Of a stretch of DNA of 54,332 bases, positions 8,245 to 17,310 are shown piece by piece. Source of the stretch: Pseudomonadota bacterium (GTDB lineage: Bacteria; Pseudomonadota; Alphaproteobacteria; Reyranellales; Reyranellaceae); the NCBI GenBank assembly GCA_018242505.1, contig JAFEBU010000030.1, positions 1 through 54,332 of the forward strand. The letters run 5' to 3'. Each line of letters starts with the position of its first letter. Within the stretch, counting starts at the first letter, position 1. Below the pieces are notes generated by a model. The model was not told the origin of the DNA. It saw only the letters and a program-made list of their open reading frames with translations, and searched no databases. Position numbers and translations under genes: made by a program.

Positions 8245-9303
8245 ATGACCGCCGAGGCCTGTCCCAAGGCGATCAACAATTCCGACCTCCAATTGTCCGA
8301 TAGCGACAACCCAGCCAAATCGACGGCTCACGTTGGCTTCCTGCTCATTCCCGGTTTCTCAATGTTGGGCTATGTCTCGGTGATCGAGCCGCTGCGCGCC
8401 GCAAATTATCTGTCGGGCCGTCCGCTCTACCGCTGGAGCCACGTTTCCATCGACGGAAAGCCGGCCGAAGCCTCGAATGGCGTACGAATTCAAACGGATT
8501 TTTGTGTCGGGACAGATGCGCAGTTCGACTATGTCTTCGTGTGTGCTGATGGCAATCTCGCCCTCTTCCAACACTCTCCGACCTTCACTTGGCTGAGGCA
8601 ACTCGCTCGGCGCGGCGTCAAGTTAGGTGGCATTCGGGGCGGGGCTTGGATCCTCGCGCGGGCAAATATGCTCACTGGTTACCGGTTCACCATTCACTGG
8701 AAGCATGCGCCAGCGTTCGTAGAAGATTATCCGGACCTCGATCTCCGGCGCTCTCTCTACGAGATCGATCGCGATCGACTGACATCGAGCGGCGGCACCG
8801 CAACACTTGACATGATGCATGCCATCTTTGCTCACGAGCACGACAACGCCTTAGCGATGGCTGTCAGCGAGTGGTTTCTACAGACCCACATCCGTGGAGG
8901 GGCTGATTCTCAGCGAATGTCGTTGCGAGAACGTCTTGGGATCACAAATTCTGCTCTTCTGCGCGTAATCAGCCGAATGGAGCAAACCTTAGAAAATCCG
9001 ATGTCGCGCGAAGAGCTGGCCCGTCTTGCCCGCGTGTCGATACGCCATCTTGAACGACTCTTCCGCCAGCATCTCAGTTGCTCGCTCGGCGAGCATTATC
9101 TGGCATTGAGGCTGGCGCATGCGCATGAGCTGGTTCAGAAGACCAGTCTTTCATTGCTTGAGGTCGCACTGGCCTGCGGTTTCACGAGTGCAAGTCATTT
9201 TTCGCGCTCCTATCGCACGCGCTTCGGTCGAACGCCGCGGGCAGAGCGACTACGCGAAGGTCCTAGAGGTGGCGTTGACGGCCAGAAAGTTTCCTTGCGG
9301 TGA
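8245..9303 (+). CDS. GlxA-family AraC-type transcriptional regulator (DJ-1/PfpI domain + HTH)
   Basis: 352 residues. The N-terminal half (about 30-200) is a DJ-1/PfpI-like amidotransferase fold: VGFLLIPGFSMLGYVSVIEPLRAANYL, then GIRGGAWILARANMLTG at the nucleophile elbow. The elbow has Arg-Gly-Gly where enzymes have Cys, so this domain is probably a ligand sensor rather than an enzyme, as in GbdR/CdhR-type regulators of glycine-betaine and carnitine use. The C-terminal AraC domain has two helix-turn-helices (MSREELARLARVSIRHLERLFRQHLSCSLGEHYLALRLAHAHELV and LLEVALACGFTSASHFSRSYRTRFGRTP). No target operon is adjacent, so its regulon is unknown. Confidence 0.88.
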   Translation: MTAEACPKAINNSDLQLSDSDNPAKSTAHVGFLLIPGFSMLGYVSVIEPLRAANYLSGRPLYRWSHVSIDGKPAEASNGVRIQTDFCVGTDAQFDYVFVCADGNLALFQHSPTFTWLRQLARRGVKLGGIRGGAWILARANMLTGYRFTIHWKHAPAFVEDYPDLDLRRSLYEIDRDRLTSSGGTATLDMMHAIFAHEHDNALAMAVSEWFLQTHIRGGADSQRMSLRERLGITNSALLRVISRMEQTLENPMSREELARLARVSIRHLERLFRQHLSCSLGEHYLALRLAHAHELVQKTSLSLLEVALACGFTSASHFSRSYRTRFGRTPRAERLREGPRGGVDGQKVSLR

Positions 9304-10118
9304 GTCTCAGATCAACCGGCGGCGCCCTCGAAGTTCCCCGCGATCCCAACAGCGTCAGTCGCGCCGCACGCATCATAAAAACAGCGTCAACAATCGCGCC
9401 TGCTTGAGCCGGTCACCACCCACTAGCCAGCACCGCGCAACCGGCGGCAACGATGACAATGTCGTTCCTCTGATAGAGATCTACCAAGTCACGCATCTGG
9501 AGCCGCGAAGCCATCAATACATTGGCATCACGAGGAGTAAGAGCCACTCGTCCTACTGCTCATCGTCCGACGTTGCAGAGATGAAAAGCCATCCAAATTC
9601 TGGTTCGATTGCTTTCAACATGCGCCAACGATCGATGTGATCTGGCTTCCCCCCTCGTTGATCCTGGTCAGACCTCACGATGCTTGGAAATGCACCACGA
9701 CGCGCAGGGTGAGCGCACGAGGAACGATCGACCCGTCATGCAGGCTTTCCGTGGCACTGATGGATGCCGCTCCACTTATGAGTGTGTGCCTTTCCTGCTG
9801 TTCAGAGATACTGGCGCAATTGTGCAAAAACATGTCGCTCAGCTGCAAAACTCACGATCGCACTACAGGCACTATAGCGCGTGTGTATTCAGCAATAGCT
9901 CTCCGAAGCTGGTATACCCAAAGGCAGGCGGTTGACCTCGGCGTAGTGAGGTCAACCGCTCTCTGCCTTGAATCGTTGTGTACGAATTTGGCGGCTGCGT
10001 GGCGAGCACACTTTCTTGTGGCGATAGCTTTGACCACTTCAGACGAGGCGTGATGGCAAAGGTCGCGGATCAATTGCTCGGTGCGCGCCAATTCCAAATT
10101 AACGAAAGAGGGAGAAAA
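9304..10118. other. Long intergenic region upstream of the large porin
   Basis: About 815 bp with no gene I can support. Several overlapping open frames have no family resemblance and no ribosome-binding sites. It contains one strong inverted repeat at 9928-9959, and its last part holds the porin promoter and a GAGGGAG ribosome-binding site. Confidence 0.5.
9928..9959. promoter_or_regulatory. 12-bp perfect inverted repeat upstream of porin
   Basis: GCGGTTGACCTC (9928-9939) and its exact complement GAGGTCAACCGC (9948-9959) around an 8-nt loop, about 160 bp before the porin ATG. No T tract follows. It could be a regulator dyad, a leader-RNA hairpin, or the terminator of a lost gene. Confidence 0.5.
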
Positions 10119-11489
10119 ATGAAAAAGCTATTGCTAGGCTCGACCGCCTTGGCTGTCGGCAGCCTGGTGGCTGTCCCTGCCATGGCTGCCGATCCCATCA
10201 AGATGGGCGTTGGCGGCTACTATCAGTTCTATGCGCTCGCGGGCTCGATCGAGAGCATCTATGCGCTGAACGGCTCTTCGGTCCAGTACAAGGGGCTCCA
10301 GTTCATTCAGGAAGGTGAAATCCACTTCATCGGCCAGACCAAGTTGGACAACGGCACCTCGATCGGTGTCCGCGTCGAGTTGGAAGGTCACAATTCAGTT
10401 TCCGGTGCGGCTGGGTCGCCTCGTCAGATCGACGAAGCGTACCTGTTCGCGTTCGGTGACTGGGGCCGCGTCGAGTTCGGTGGCAAAGACGATGCCGCGT
10501 ATATCATGTATTATGGCACGCCATCGGCCCTGCTCGGTTTCGGCTTCTTCCAGCACAACACCGCGTTTGCCTGGGCAGGCCCGATCGGCGCCTACGGCAC
10601 CAATATCGCATCCATCCATACCCAGGCGATGACGATCGACGCCGGGTACCAGGACGAGAACCGCATCAACTACTACACGCCGCGCTTCGCGGGCCTGCAG
10701 ATCGGTGTCGGCTACGCACCGAAGATGCAGCCACAGGTTCAGCCGGGCGGCCAGTGGAGGCTTGCCCCGGGACCAGGCACGGCATCCGTTGCCTGCGGCT
10801 TCTCTGATGCCATCACGGTGAACGGCTGCCCGACCAATGACAATTCTTGGCAGGACGCAGTCGCCATCGGCGCGAACTACCTGAACAAGTTCGGCAACTT
10901 CTCGGTCGCGGCGTATGTCGCATATTCGTACGCGAGCTTCGTGCCGAGCTACAACCACGTGTCTTCGGCGGCGAACCTTATCAACGGCGCCAACCTGTCG
11001 TCGTGGAAGCAGTTCGCTGCGGGCCTACAATTCAAGACCTACGGCTTCACGGTCGGCGGCTCGTTCATTTGGGATAATAACGGCCTCGGTTCCAACTACT
11101 ACACCCATGGGGACAACGATACCCGGGCGTGGTCCGCTGGCATAATGTACGAGACCGGCCCATGGCAGATGTCGGTTGGCGGGACGATTTCCACCAACGA
11201 CAACGGTAACGGCATGCCATCGTTCACAAGCTGCACGCAGGGCACGACCAGCGCCTGCAGCTTGGGTGTCGCGACGAGCTCGTCGGTTTACTTCGGCAAC
11301 AACACCCGTGCTGGTGCTGCGCGCTTCGGTGCGGTCCGATCGTCGTACATCGAAGTTGGTGCCAACTACGCGCTCGGACCGGGTGTGAAGATGATGGGCG
11401 GCGTGATCTTCAACCATCAGAGCGGCCCAACCAATTCGACTGCCCAACAGTCTTGGGCCGCGCTGCTGGGCATGGACTTCCGCTTCTAG
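10119..11489 (+). CDS. General porin (Rhodospirillales-type trimeric porin)
   Basis: 456 residues. The ATG at 10119 follows GAGGGAG; in-frame upstream codons to 9978 look non-coding. A clear signal peptide (MKKLLLGSTALAVGSL, cleaved at AMAADP) precedes DPIKMGVGGYYQFYALAG. The protein then alternates strands and loops with FGDWGRVEFGGKDDAAY, GLQIGVGYAPKM and AGIMYETGPWQMSVGG, and ends LLGMDFRF with the terminal Phe recognised by BAM. It fits 16-strand general porins of alphaproteobacteria, which let small hydrophilic solutes through the outer membrane. The gene stands alone between a long leader region and a hairpin terminator. High-GC, biased codons suggest strong expression. Confidence 0.9.
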   Translation: MKKLLLGSTALAVGSLVAVPAMAADPIKMGVGGYYQFYALAGSIESIYALNGSSVQYKGLQFIQEGEIHFIGQTKLDNGTSIGVRVELEGHNSVSGAAGSPRQIDEAYLFAFGDWGRVEFGGKDDAAYIMYYGTPSALLGFGFFQHNTAFAWAGPIGAYGTNIASIHTQAMTIDAGYQDENRINYYTPRFAGLQIGVGYAPKMQPQVQPGGQWRLAPGPGTASVACGFSDAITVNGCPTNDNSWQDAVAIGANYLNKFGNFSVAAYVAYSYASFVPSYNHVSSAANLINGANLSSWKQFAAGLQFKTYGFTVGGSFIWDNNGLGSNYYTHGDNDTRAWSAGIMYETGPWQMSVGGTISTNDNGNGMPSFTSCTQGTTSACSLGVATSSSVYFGNNTRAGAARFGAVRSSYIEVGANYALGPGVKMMGGVIFNHQSGPTNSTAQQSWAALLGMDFRF

Positions 11490-11509
11490 TTATCATCGAC
11501 TACAGCGAT

Positions 11510-11543
11510 TAGGAAAGAGCGGGCGAGAGCGCGCTCTTTCCTA
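11510..11543 (+). terminator. Hairpin terminator after porin
   Basis: TAGGAAAGAGCG (11510-11521) pairs perfectly with CGCTCTTTCCTA (11532-11543) around a 10-nt loop, about 20 bp after the porin stop. No U run follows, so termination strength is uncertain. Confidence 0.6.
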
Positions 11544-11724
11544 GAAGGACACGGCAACCGTGGCCATCACCGAGTTCAGCCGTATCGTTCAGCAACGCAA
11601 TCAATACCTCCCGCTATGCGCAGCTCGAACCGGGCACCGCCAACGCCCATCGGGCGCAACCGCCGACTCCATGGCTGCCGCTGGCCTACCGCGTAGGAAT
11701 TGTGGTGTTCGACAAGAGAGATTT

Positions 11725-13002
11725 TTAGTGCACTACCTGCTTGCACGTCATGAGGGTATAGCGGCAGGCGGAGACTGGTGCACGATGGCCCTTGAGGGCT
11801 AGCGTCTCCGCCTCCGTCGTGACGAGGTTTACCGATGGTGGAGGCATGCGCATCGCCGCAGTGGCGACGATTTCGCCGCCCTCCGCCGCCGAACACAGGC
11901 GAGCACCAAGGTTGACGGTGCGGCCGAGAATCGTCGCGTCGGCTCGATCGCCTGCCACGATCGTCGCCTCGACGACCTCACCGTCGCTAAGGCCAATCCC
12001 AACCGACCGGGCTGGAGCGATGGCAGCGAGTCGGGAGAGGATCGCCTCCGCGGCTCGCCATGCTCGATCCGTTCGGTCTTTGCCATCGAAGCGCGCGATC
12101 AGGCCATCACCGGTCAGCCGATCGACATCACCTCCGGTCTCGATGACTGCGGCGAAGCCGATCTCAGCGATCTTTGTCACCAATTCGGCTGCTGTTTCGG
12201 GCGGGACTGCTTCGGCGAAACTTGAGAAGTCGCGGATGTCCATAAAGAGGACGGTGGCCTCGCAGCGGCGGGCGCTCTTGCCGCTGAGGGCGTTGCGACG
12301 AGTATGCAGCGAGACAAAGCGAGCGAGTGCCGTGCGCGCCTCGGCGAGCGCGGCTGTCCGGCGATCGATTTCCCTTTGCGCGCGCACGACGAGCAAAGTC
12401 GCAAGTCCCGTTGCCGCTGTGAGCGCGAGCGCGAGCCCACCTACCCAGGCCAAGGTGTTCCATCCGATGGCGCGCTCCTGCACCGTGGCCGGCTGAGCTG
12501 TGACAACGACCACCGGCCGCCCTGATGGACTGAAAACGACGCTCGCGACCATCCAGACAAGTGGCGGCCCGGCAACCTCGCGAAACAGCGTCGCGCCGGG
12601 TGCGGAAAGTACCTTCCAGTCCCTGGCAGACAGGGCCGGACACGCCTTTTCGCTTTCGGCGAGGCGCCCGCTTGGCGTCAGTATGGCGGCGCAGGAAAGA
12701 GCAAGCTCATGCACCTCGGCGTTGAGCACGTCTTGCGCGCGCATCGTCATCTCATCGTTCGGAGGGCGATTGTGGACGAGTATGTCGAAAGCGTCGGGCA
12801 CTGCCGTCGCGACGGCGGATAAAAGAAGGGTGTTGCGCCGCGCCGCGTCCGCCTCATAGGCGCGCTCGACGCTCGCCGACAACGCGAGCGCGACGGCGAT
12901 GAGGAGACCTGTCAGCGCTGCACCAAGGACTGGCAGAACCATGACAAAGAACCGTCGCCGCAATGGGTAGGCCGCCACCGTGATGGTGGTATCCTGACCC
13001 AT
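11725..13002 (-). CDS. Membrane-bound class III adenylate/guanylate cyclase
   Basis: 425 residues from ATG 13002. The frame continues to 13224, inside the RND pump gene, and a ribosome-binding site is weak, so the start is uncertain. Two membrane segments (FFVMVLPVLGAALTGLLIAVALAL and LAWVGGLALALTAATGLATLLVV) flank a periplasmic domain of about 150 residues. A short linker leads to the catalytic domain: VLFMDIRDFSSFAEAV (first metal Asp), GGDVDRLTGDGLIARFDG (second metal region), IVAGDRADATILGRTVNLGARL. Such enzymes convert ATP (or GTP) to the cyclic nucleotide in response to an outside signal. The gene follows the RND pump on the same strand after about 175 bp; a functional link is not shown. 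Confidence 0.85.
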   Translation of the reverse strand: MGQDTTITVAAYPLRRRFFVMVLPVLGAALTGLLIAVALALSASVERAYEADAARRNTLLLSAVATAVPDAFDILVHNRPPNDEMTMRAQDVLNAEVHELALSCAAILTPSGRLAESEKACPALSARDWKVLSAPGATLFREVAGPPLVWMVASVVFSPSGRPVVVVTAQPATVQERAIGWNTLAWVGGLALALTAATGLATLLVVRAQREIDRRTAALAEARTALARFVSLHTRRNALSGKSARRCEATVLFMDIRDFSSFAEAVPPETAAELVTKIAEIGFAAVIETGGDVDRLTGDGLIARFDGKDRTDRAWRAAEAILSRLAAIAPARSVGIGLSDGEVVEATIVAGDRADATILGRTVNLGARLCSAAEGGEIVATAAMRMPPPSVNLVTTEAETLALKGHRAPVSACRYTLMTCKQVVH

Positions 13003-13177
13003 CGTCGAAGACGAGCCGTTGGTGTTGCCGTTGGCAGTCAAGCTTCCTCTCTTCAAGCCAAAGAATAGCGTGACGTTGTCAGCTGACTTGTGGTCGACCG
13101 CTGCAATCTCAGGCGCGGTGCTATCAGAGGTGCCGTCCACACCCGCTCGACCGCAACATGAGGCGCCCCAATTGCTG

Positions 13178-16100
13178 CTATGAAGCCACTCGGTCGCTCC
13201 TCCCTGAGATGAGAATGCTTTCAAACAGATTTTTGGCCTTTCCCAGCGAGACGAACAGGGCGGGCATCACAAGCAGCACAAGCGGAAGTTGGATGGCCAA
13301 TCCGGAAACGATGGCAATAGCCAGCGGCTGCTGCATGGCCGCGCCTTGGCCCAGGGCCAGGGCCAGTGGGATGAGCGTCAAGATCGCGGCGAGTGTCGTC
13401 ATCACGATGGGCCGCATGCGGCTTTGACCAGCCTTGACCAGCGCACCGGCAAGACCTTGACCAGATTTCTGAAGGTCGTTTACTTCAGAGAAGTAAAAGA
13501 TGGCGACCTCGGTCACGATGCCGACAATCATGGTCATGCCCATCATGGCGCTGATGTTGAGCTCGATGCGGGTGAGCCAGAGTCCTATAAACACGGCGCA
13601 TGTCGCAAGAAGGGGCATTGGTAGGATCGAGCAGGCGACCTTGAAGTCCTCGTATAGAAAAAGGATGAGCAGAAACACCATGGTGACCGCTGCCACGAAG
13701 ACCTTTGTAAGTCCAGCGAAGGCAATCTGCTGTTGTTGGTAGAGGCCGCCGAGCTCGTAGCGGACCGTATTCGGCAGGAAGCCCGGCGGGGCCAGCATGT
13801 GTTGCACATCAGCAGCGACAGAACCGAGGTCGCGACCTTCGATTCGTGCGGTCACCGCGTCCATACGCTGTAGGTTTTCGCGTCCAATCTGCGGCTGGCC
13901 GATGATCGGCACGAGGCTCGCGATCCGCTTCACAGGAAAGACGTGGCCATCTGCCGCGCGCAGCAAAAGATTGCCGACGTCCCGATCAGTCCCGCGAATA
14001 GTAGGTGTGGTCCAAATCCGAACGCCGAGTTGCTTCACCTGCTCCAATACCTGGGTGACGACCTGACCCTGCAGATAAAGACCAATCAGGCGTGTTGCCT
14101 CGTTCGGATCGATGCCTTCAAATGCCGCTTTGTTCCGATCGACTTGGATGTCGAGGGCATCTCCGGCTGGATTGATGCCATTGCGTATATCGACTACGCC
14201 TTGAATCTTGGCGACCGTGGCGGCCACTTTCTTGGCTGCCCTCGCCAAGATTGTGGCGTCATCGCCGAACAGCTTGACCTCGATCGGCTGCGGCACGGCG
14301 GTGAGATCGCCAATGAGATCTTCCATCAGCTGGGCCATTTCAATAGTGAGACCCGGCACATCGCTCGCGATCTTCTGGCGGAGTGTCGCCATGACTTCGT
14401 CGATCGATCGCCGGGGGCCTGCCTTCAATCGTATGAAATAGTCGCCTTTGTTCGCTTCACTAAGATCACCGCCGAGCCCAGCGCCGGTCCGGCGTGACCA
14501 TGTCTCGACCTCGGGCGTCGCGGCGAGAATCGCATCGACTTGGCGGAGCAAGCGGTCGGTTTCCGAGAGGGCGGTGCCGGGCGCGCTGTAGTAGTCGAGA
14601 ATAAACCCGCCCTCATCCATGGTGGGCATGAAGCCCGTGCCAACTGCGTTGAACGCAAGCCATCCAGCCACCAGCAACGGCACCACCCCCAAAAGCGCGA
14701 TGGCCGGGTGCCGCAGAAGTCGGATCAACAGCCGGCCGTACCAGCGCATGAACGCCGCACCTGCCCCGCGCCGGCGTTCTGGTTCCCCGGTCCGGCGCCC
14801 GAGCAGCCAGTCGGTTGCGAGAGGCACGGCAAGGAGCGTAAGCGCGAAGGAGAAGAGGAGAGCCGAGGCCATTGTCAGCGACAACGCCTTGAAGAAGGCG
14901 CCGGTGACGCCCGTCAGGAACGCGAGTGGCACGAAGATGACGATGGTGGCCGCACTCGAGCCGGCCAATGGCTTGGCAAACTCTGCGGCGGCGTCAAGGA
15001 CACCGCTCCCTCGACCCCGGTGCGCGTCTTGCCGGCGCACGATATGCTCCACCATGACAATCGCATCGTCGATGATCAGTCCGACTGCCGCCGCCATCCC
15101 CCCCAGAGTCATGATGTTGAAACTCATGCCCAACGCGTAGAGAAGAACCACCGTGGCAGACAGAGCGGCCGGCACCACCAACACAGCGATCACGGTGATC
15201 CGCCAGCTCCGCAGAAAAAGAAGAAGGACGAGAGCAGCCAAACCAATGCCGATCAGCGTGGCATCCCGTACACTGACCGCCGAAGCGACCACGAGTTCGC
15301 TTTGATCGTACCAATTTGCCAGCGCGACGCCCTGGGGCAGATGGAAGGCGCTCAGGCGTTGCTTGACCGCTTTGGCTATGGCGACGCTATTACCTCCCGG
15401 CTGCTGATAGATATTGAAAAGGATCGCATCTTTGCCGTCGGCAGTGACGCGTATCCATTGCGGTACTGTTGAGCGCTCCACGGTCGCAACATCGCCCACT
15501 GTCACGACGCCGTCAGCGCTTGTCCGCACCGCGATGTGCTCAATCTGTCCGACTGAATTCAGCCGATTGTCCGCCACAACAAGGTAGAGTTTGTAATGGT
15601 CCTCGAGACGACCAACGGCACTGATCACGTGCGCTGTGGAGACGGCTTTCGCCACGTCGTCTGAAGTCAAGCCGTACGCCATCAGTTTGGCCGGATCGAC
15701 GAGCACGTGGTATTCCTCGTCACTACCACCCGTAACCCCGATCCTGGCCACCCCCGGAACGCTGACCAGGAGAGGCCGCAGTTGGTAGAGTGCGAGATCG
15801 CGAAGCTTTGTGAGCGGGACGTTGGCCGAGGTGAGACTGTAGGCGATGATCGGAAAGACCGTTGGATCCATACGCCGTGTGGTGCTTATCGTGCCCGGCG
15901 GCAGTTGAGACCTGATCTGCTCGATCGCGGCATCGATCTGCAGGGTCGCGGCGACCATGTCGGTACCCCAATTGAAGAAGATGGAAAGTTCGGCTGTGCC
16001 ACGGCTCGTCGTCGACCTGACATCGACCACGTTCGGTACGCCATGCACGGCCTGCTCCACGGGGGTGGTGACCTGCAGGGCCATCTGTTCGGCAGGTCGA

Positions 16101-16252
16101 TCGCCCGCGTCGAGGGTGAGGCGCACACGGGGAAACGCGACGTTAGGAAAGAGCGTCACCGGCAGAGACACCGCCGCCGCAAGACCGGCGATCGCCGGCA
16201 ACAGCAGCAGACGCAGCAACGACCGCCGGTGATGCGCGATCCAATCCTTCAT
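13178..16252 (-). CDS. RND-family efflux pump, inner-membrane permease
   Basis: 1024 residues, full length for the AcrB/CzcA superfamily. TM1 (LLRLLLLPAIAGLAAAVSLPVTLFP) is followed by a porter domain and then TM4 with GGMAAAVGLIIDDAIVMVEHIVRR. The Asp-Asp pair is the proton relay of drug-type pumps, whereas heavy-metal CzcA/CusA pumps have different residues here. The second half repeats this plan (NISAMMGMTMIVGIVTEVAIFYFSEV). It exports substrates driven by protons through an adaptor and an outer-membrane channel encoded just upstream; the pump ATG overlaps the adaptor stop by 4 bp. The substrate is unknown. It is the third gene of a three-gene operon. Confidence 0.92.
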   Translation of the reverse strand: MKDWIAHHRRSLLRLLLLPAIAGLAAAVSLPVTLFPNVAFPRVRLTLDAGDRPAEQMALQVTTPVEQAVHGVPNVVDVRSTTSRGTAELSIFFNWGTDMVAATLQIDAAIEQIRSQLPPGTISTTRRMDPTVFPIIAYSLTSANVPLTKLRDLALYQLRPLLVSVPGVARIGVTGGSDEEYHVLVDPAKLMAYGLTSDDVAKAVSTAHVISAVGRLEDHYKLYLVVADNRLNSVGQIEHIAVRTSADGVVTVGDVATVERSTVPQWIRVTADGKDAILFNIYQQPGGNSVAIAKAVKQRLSAFHLPQGVALANWYDQSELVVASAVSVRDATLIGIGLAALVLLLFLRSWRITVIAVLVVPAALSATVVLLYALGMSFNIMTLGGMAAAVGLIIDDAIVMVEHIVRRQDAHRGRGSGVLDAAAEFAKPLAGSSAATIVIFVPLAFLTGVTGAFFKALSLTMASALLFSFALTLLAVPLATDWLLGRRTGEPERRRGAGAAFMRWYGRLLIRLLRHPAIALLGVVPLLVAGWLAFNAVGTGFMPTMDEGGFILDYYSAPGTALSETDRLLRQVDAILAATPEVETWSRRTGAGLGGDLSEANKGDYFIRLKAGPRRSIDEVMATLRQKIASDVPGLTIEMAQLMEDLIGDLTAVPQPIEVKLFGDDATILARAAKKVAATVAKIQGVVDIRNGINPAGDALDIQVDRNKAAFEGIDPNEATRLIGLYLQGQVVTQVLEQVKQLGVRIWTTPTIRGTDRDVGNLLLRAADGHVFPVKRIASLVPIIGQPQIGRENLQRMDAVTARIEGRDLGSVAADVQHMLAPPGFLPNTVRYELGGLYQQQQIAFAGLTKVFVAAVTMVFLLILFLYEDFKVACSILPMPLLATCAVFIGLWLTRIELNISAMMGMTMIVGIVTEVAIFYFSEVNDLQKSGQGLAGALVKAGQSRMRPIVMTTLAAILTLIPLALALGQGAAMQQPLAIAIVSGLAIQLPLVLLVMPALFVSLGKAKNLFESILISGRSDRVAS

Positions 16253-17310
16253 TGCACGGGGTCCAGCTTTGCATCGGTTTTTGTGGTTTCTTCTCGAACG
16301 GCCATGCCGTCCTGAAGTTCGTAGTTGCCGAGAACCACGATCCGTAGGCTGGGATCGAGAGACCCGGATATTTCGGTGAGATGGTCGGTCCCCAGCCCGA
16401 CCTTGACTGCTATCCGTCGTGCCTTACCGTTCGCGATCTGGAACACATAGTCGCCTTGCCGATCGTGCAGCACGGCTTGACGTGGCACGACCCAGCCCGT
16501 CCGTGTGGCGACGTCAATTTTAACGGTGACCGCAGAGCCTACCGGCAGCACCACGGCTGCGTCGGGAAGATTGATCCAAAGGTCAGCTCGCTTGGTCGTC
16601 GGGTTCATCGCGCCCGCGATAGACTGAACCTTGCCTTGAAACTGCTGATCCGGCGCAAAAACAAGCGCGGCATGGGCTGTCATGCCAGACCTGACACGAC
16701 GCGCATCTTCCGGCTCAAGCCCCATCAATACATGTGCGCCTTGATCCGTGCGCGCGAGTTTGAGCACGGGTGCCCCGGCGGCGACATGATCGCCAGGTGC
16801 AACGCTTATGCTGACGACGTAACCGTCGAAGGGGGCTCGCGCGATTTCCGTACGCTGGTCATTGCCAAGCCTGCGCTCAGTGGCCAGAGCTGCTTCGGCG
16901 TCTGCGGCCGCTTTTTGCGCGGCTGCAAGCTGCGCATTTGTCGCCAGTTGCTGGAGCACAAGCGTCCGCATCCGTTCGAGATCGCGGTTGGCGAAGTCGA
17001 GGGTGGCCCGGGCTTTTTCGTAGCTTAGCAACGTAGCAGGATCGGCGGTGAGTTCGATGATCGGTTGCCCGGCATGGACCGTTTCGCTCTGCCGGACGTG
17101 GAGCTGCGAGATTTGTCCTGCATGAAAGAAACTGAGGTCCGTCAACGCGGTGTCGCTCGCGCTCACCGTTCCAAATCCGTCGATGGTATCCGTCAACGTC
17201 TGCTGAATGAGCGCTGCGGTTTTCACGGCGACGCTTTGCGCCGGCTGCGCCTGGATTGCCGGCGAAAGCAGGGTTGCCACGAGCGCGACTGCCATCCGGA
17301 CTGGGCGCAC
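16249..17310 (-). CDS. RND efflux periplasmic adaptor (membrane-fusion protein)
   Basis: 353 residues. The signal peptide is MRPVRMAVALVATLLSPAIQAQ. Lipoyl/barrel-sandwich halves (FFHAGQISQLHVRQSETVHAGQPIIEL and ARAPFDGYVVSISVAPGDHVAAGAPVLKL) flank a short alpha-hairpin (SYEKARATLDFANRDLERMRTLVLQQLATNAQLAAAQKAA). A beta-barrel and a membrane-proximal domain (VVPRQAVLHDRQGDYVFQIANGKARRIAVKVG) follow. It bridges the RND pump and the TolC-like channel. It overlaps both neighbours (1 bp with the channel gene, 4 bp with the pump), so the three are co-translated. Confidence 0.92.
   Translation of the reverse strand: MRPVRMAVALVATLLSPAIQAQPAQSVAVKTAALIQQTLTDTIDGFGTVSASDTALTDLSFFHAGQISQLHVRQSETVHAGQPIIELTADPATLLSYEKARATLDFANRDLERMRTLVLQQLATNAQLAAAQKAAADAEAALATERRLGNDQRTEIARAPFDGYVVSISVAPGDHVAAGAPVLKLARTDQGAHVLMGLEPEDARRVRSGMTAHAALVFAPDQQFQGKVQSIAGAMNPTTKRADLWINLPDAAVVLPVGSAVTVKIDVATRTGWVVPRQAVLHDRQGDYVFQIANGKARRIAVKVGLGTDHLTEISGSLDPSLRIVVLGNYELQDGMAVREETTKTDAKLDPVQ

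Noticed and set aside
14540..15472. 310-codon plus-strand frame within the RND pump
   Set aside because: It is antisense to the pump with a composition rich in Arg, His and Gln, typical of a shadow frame.
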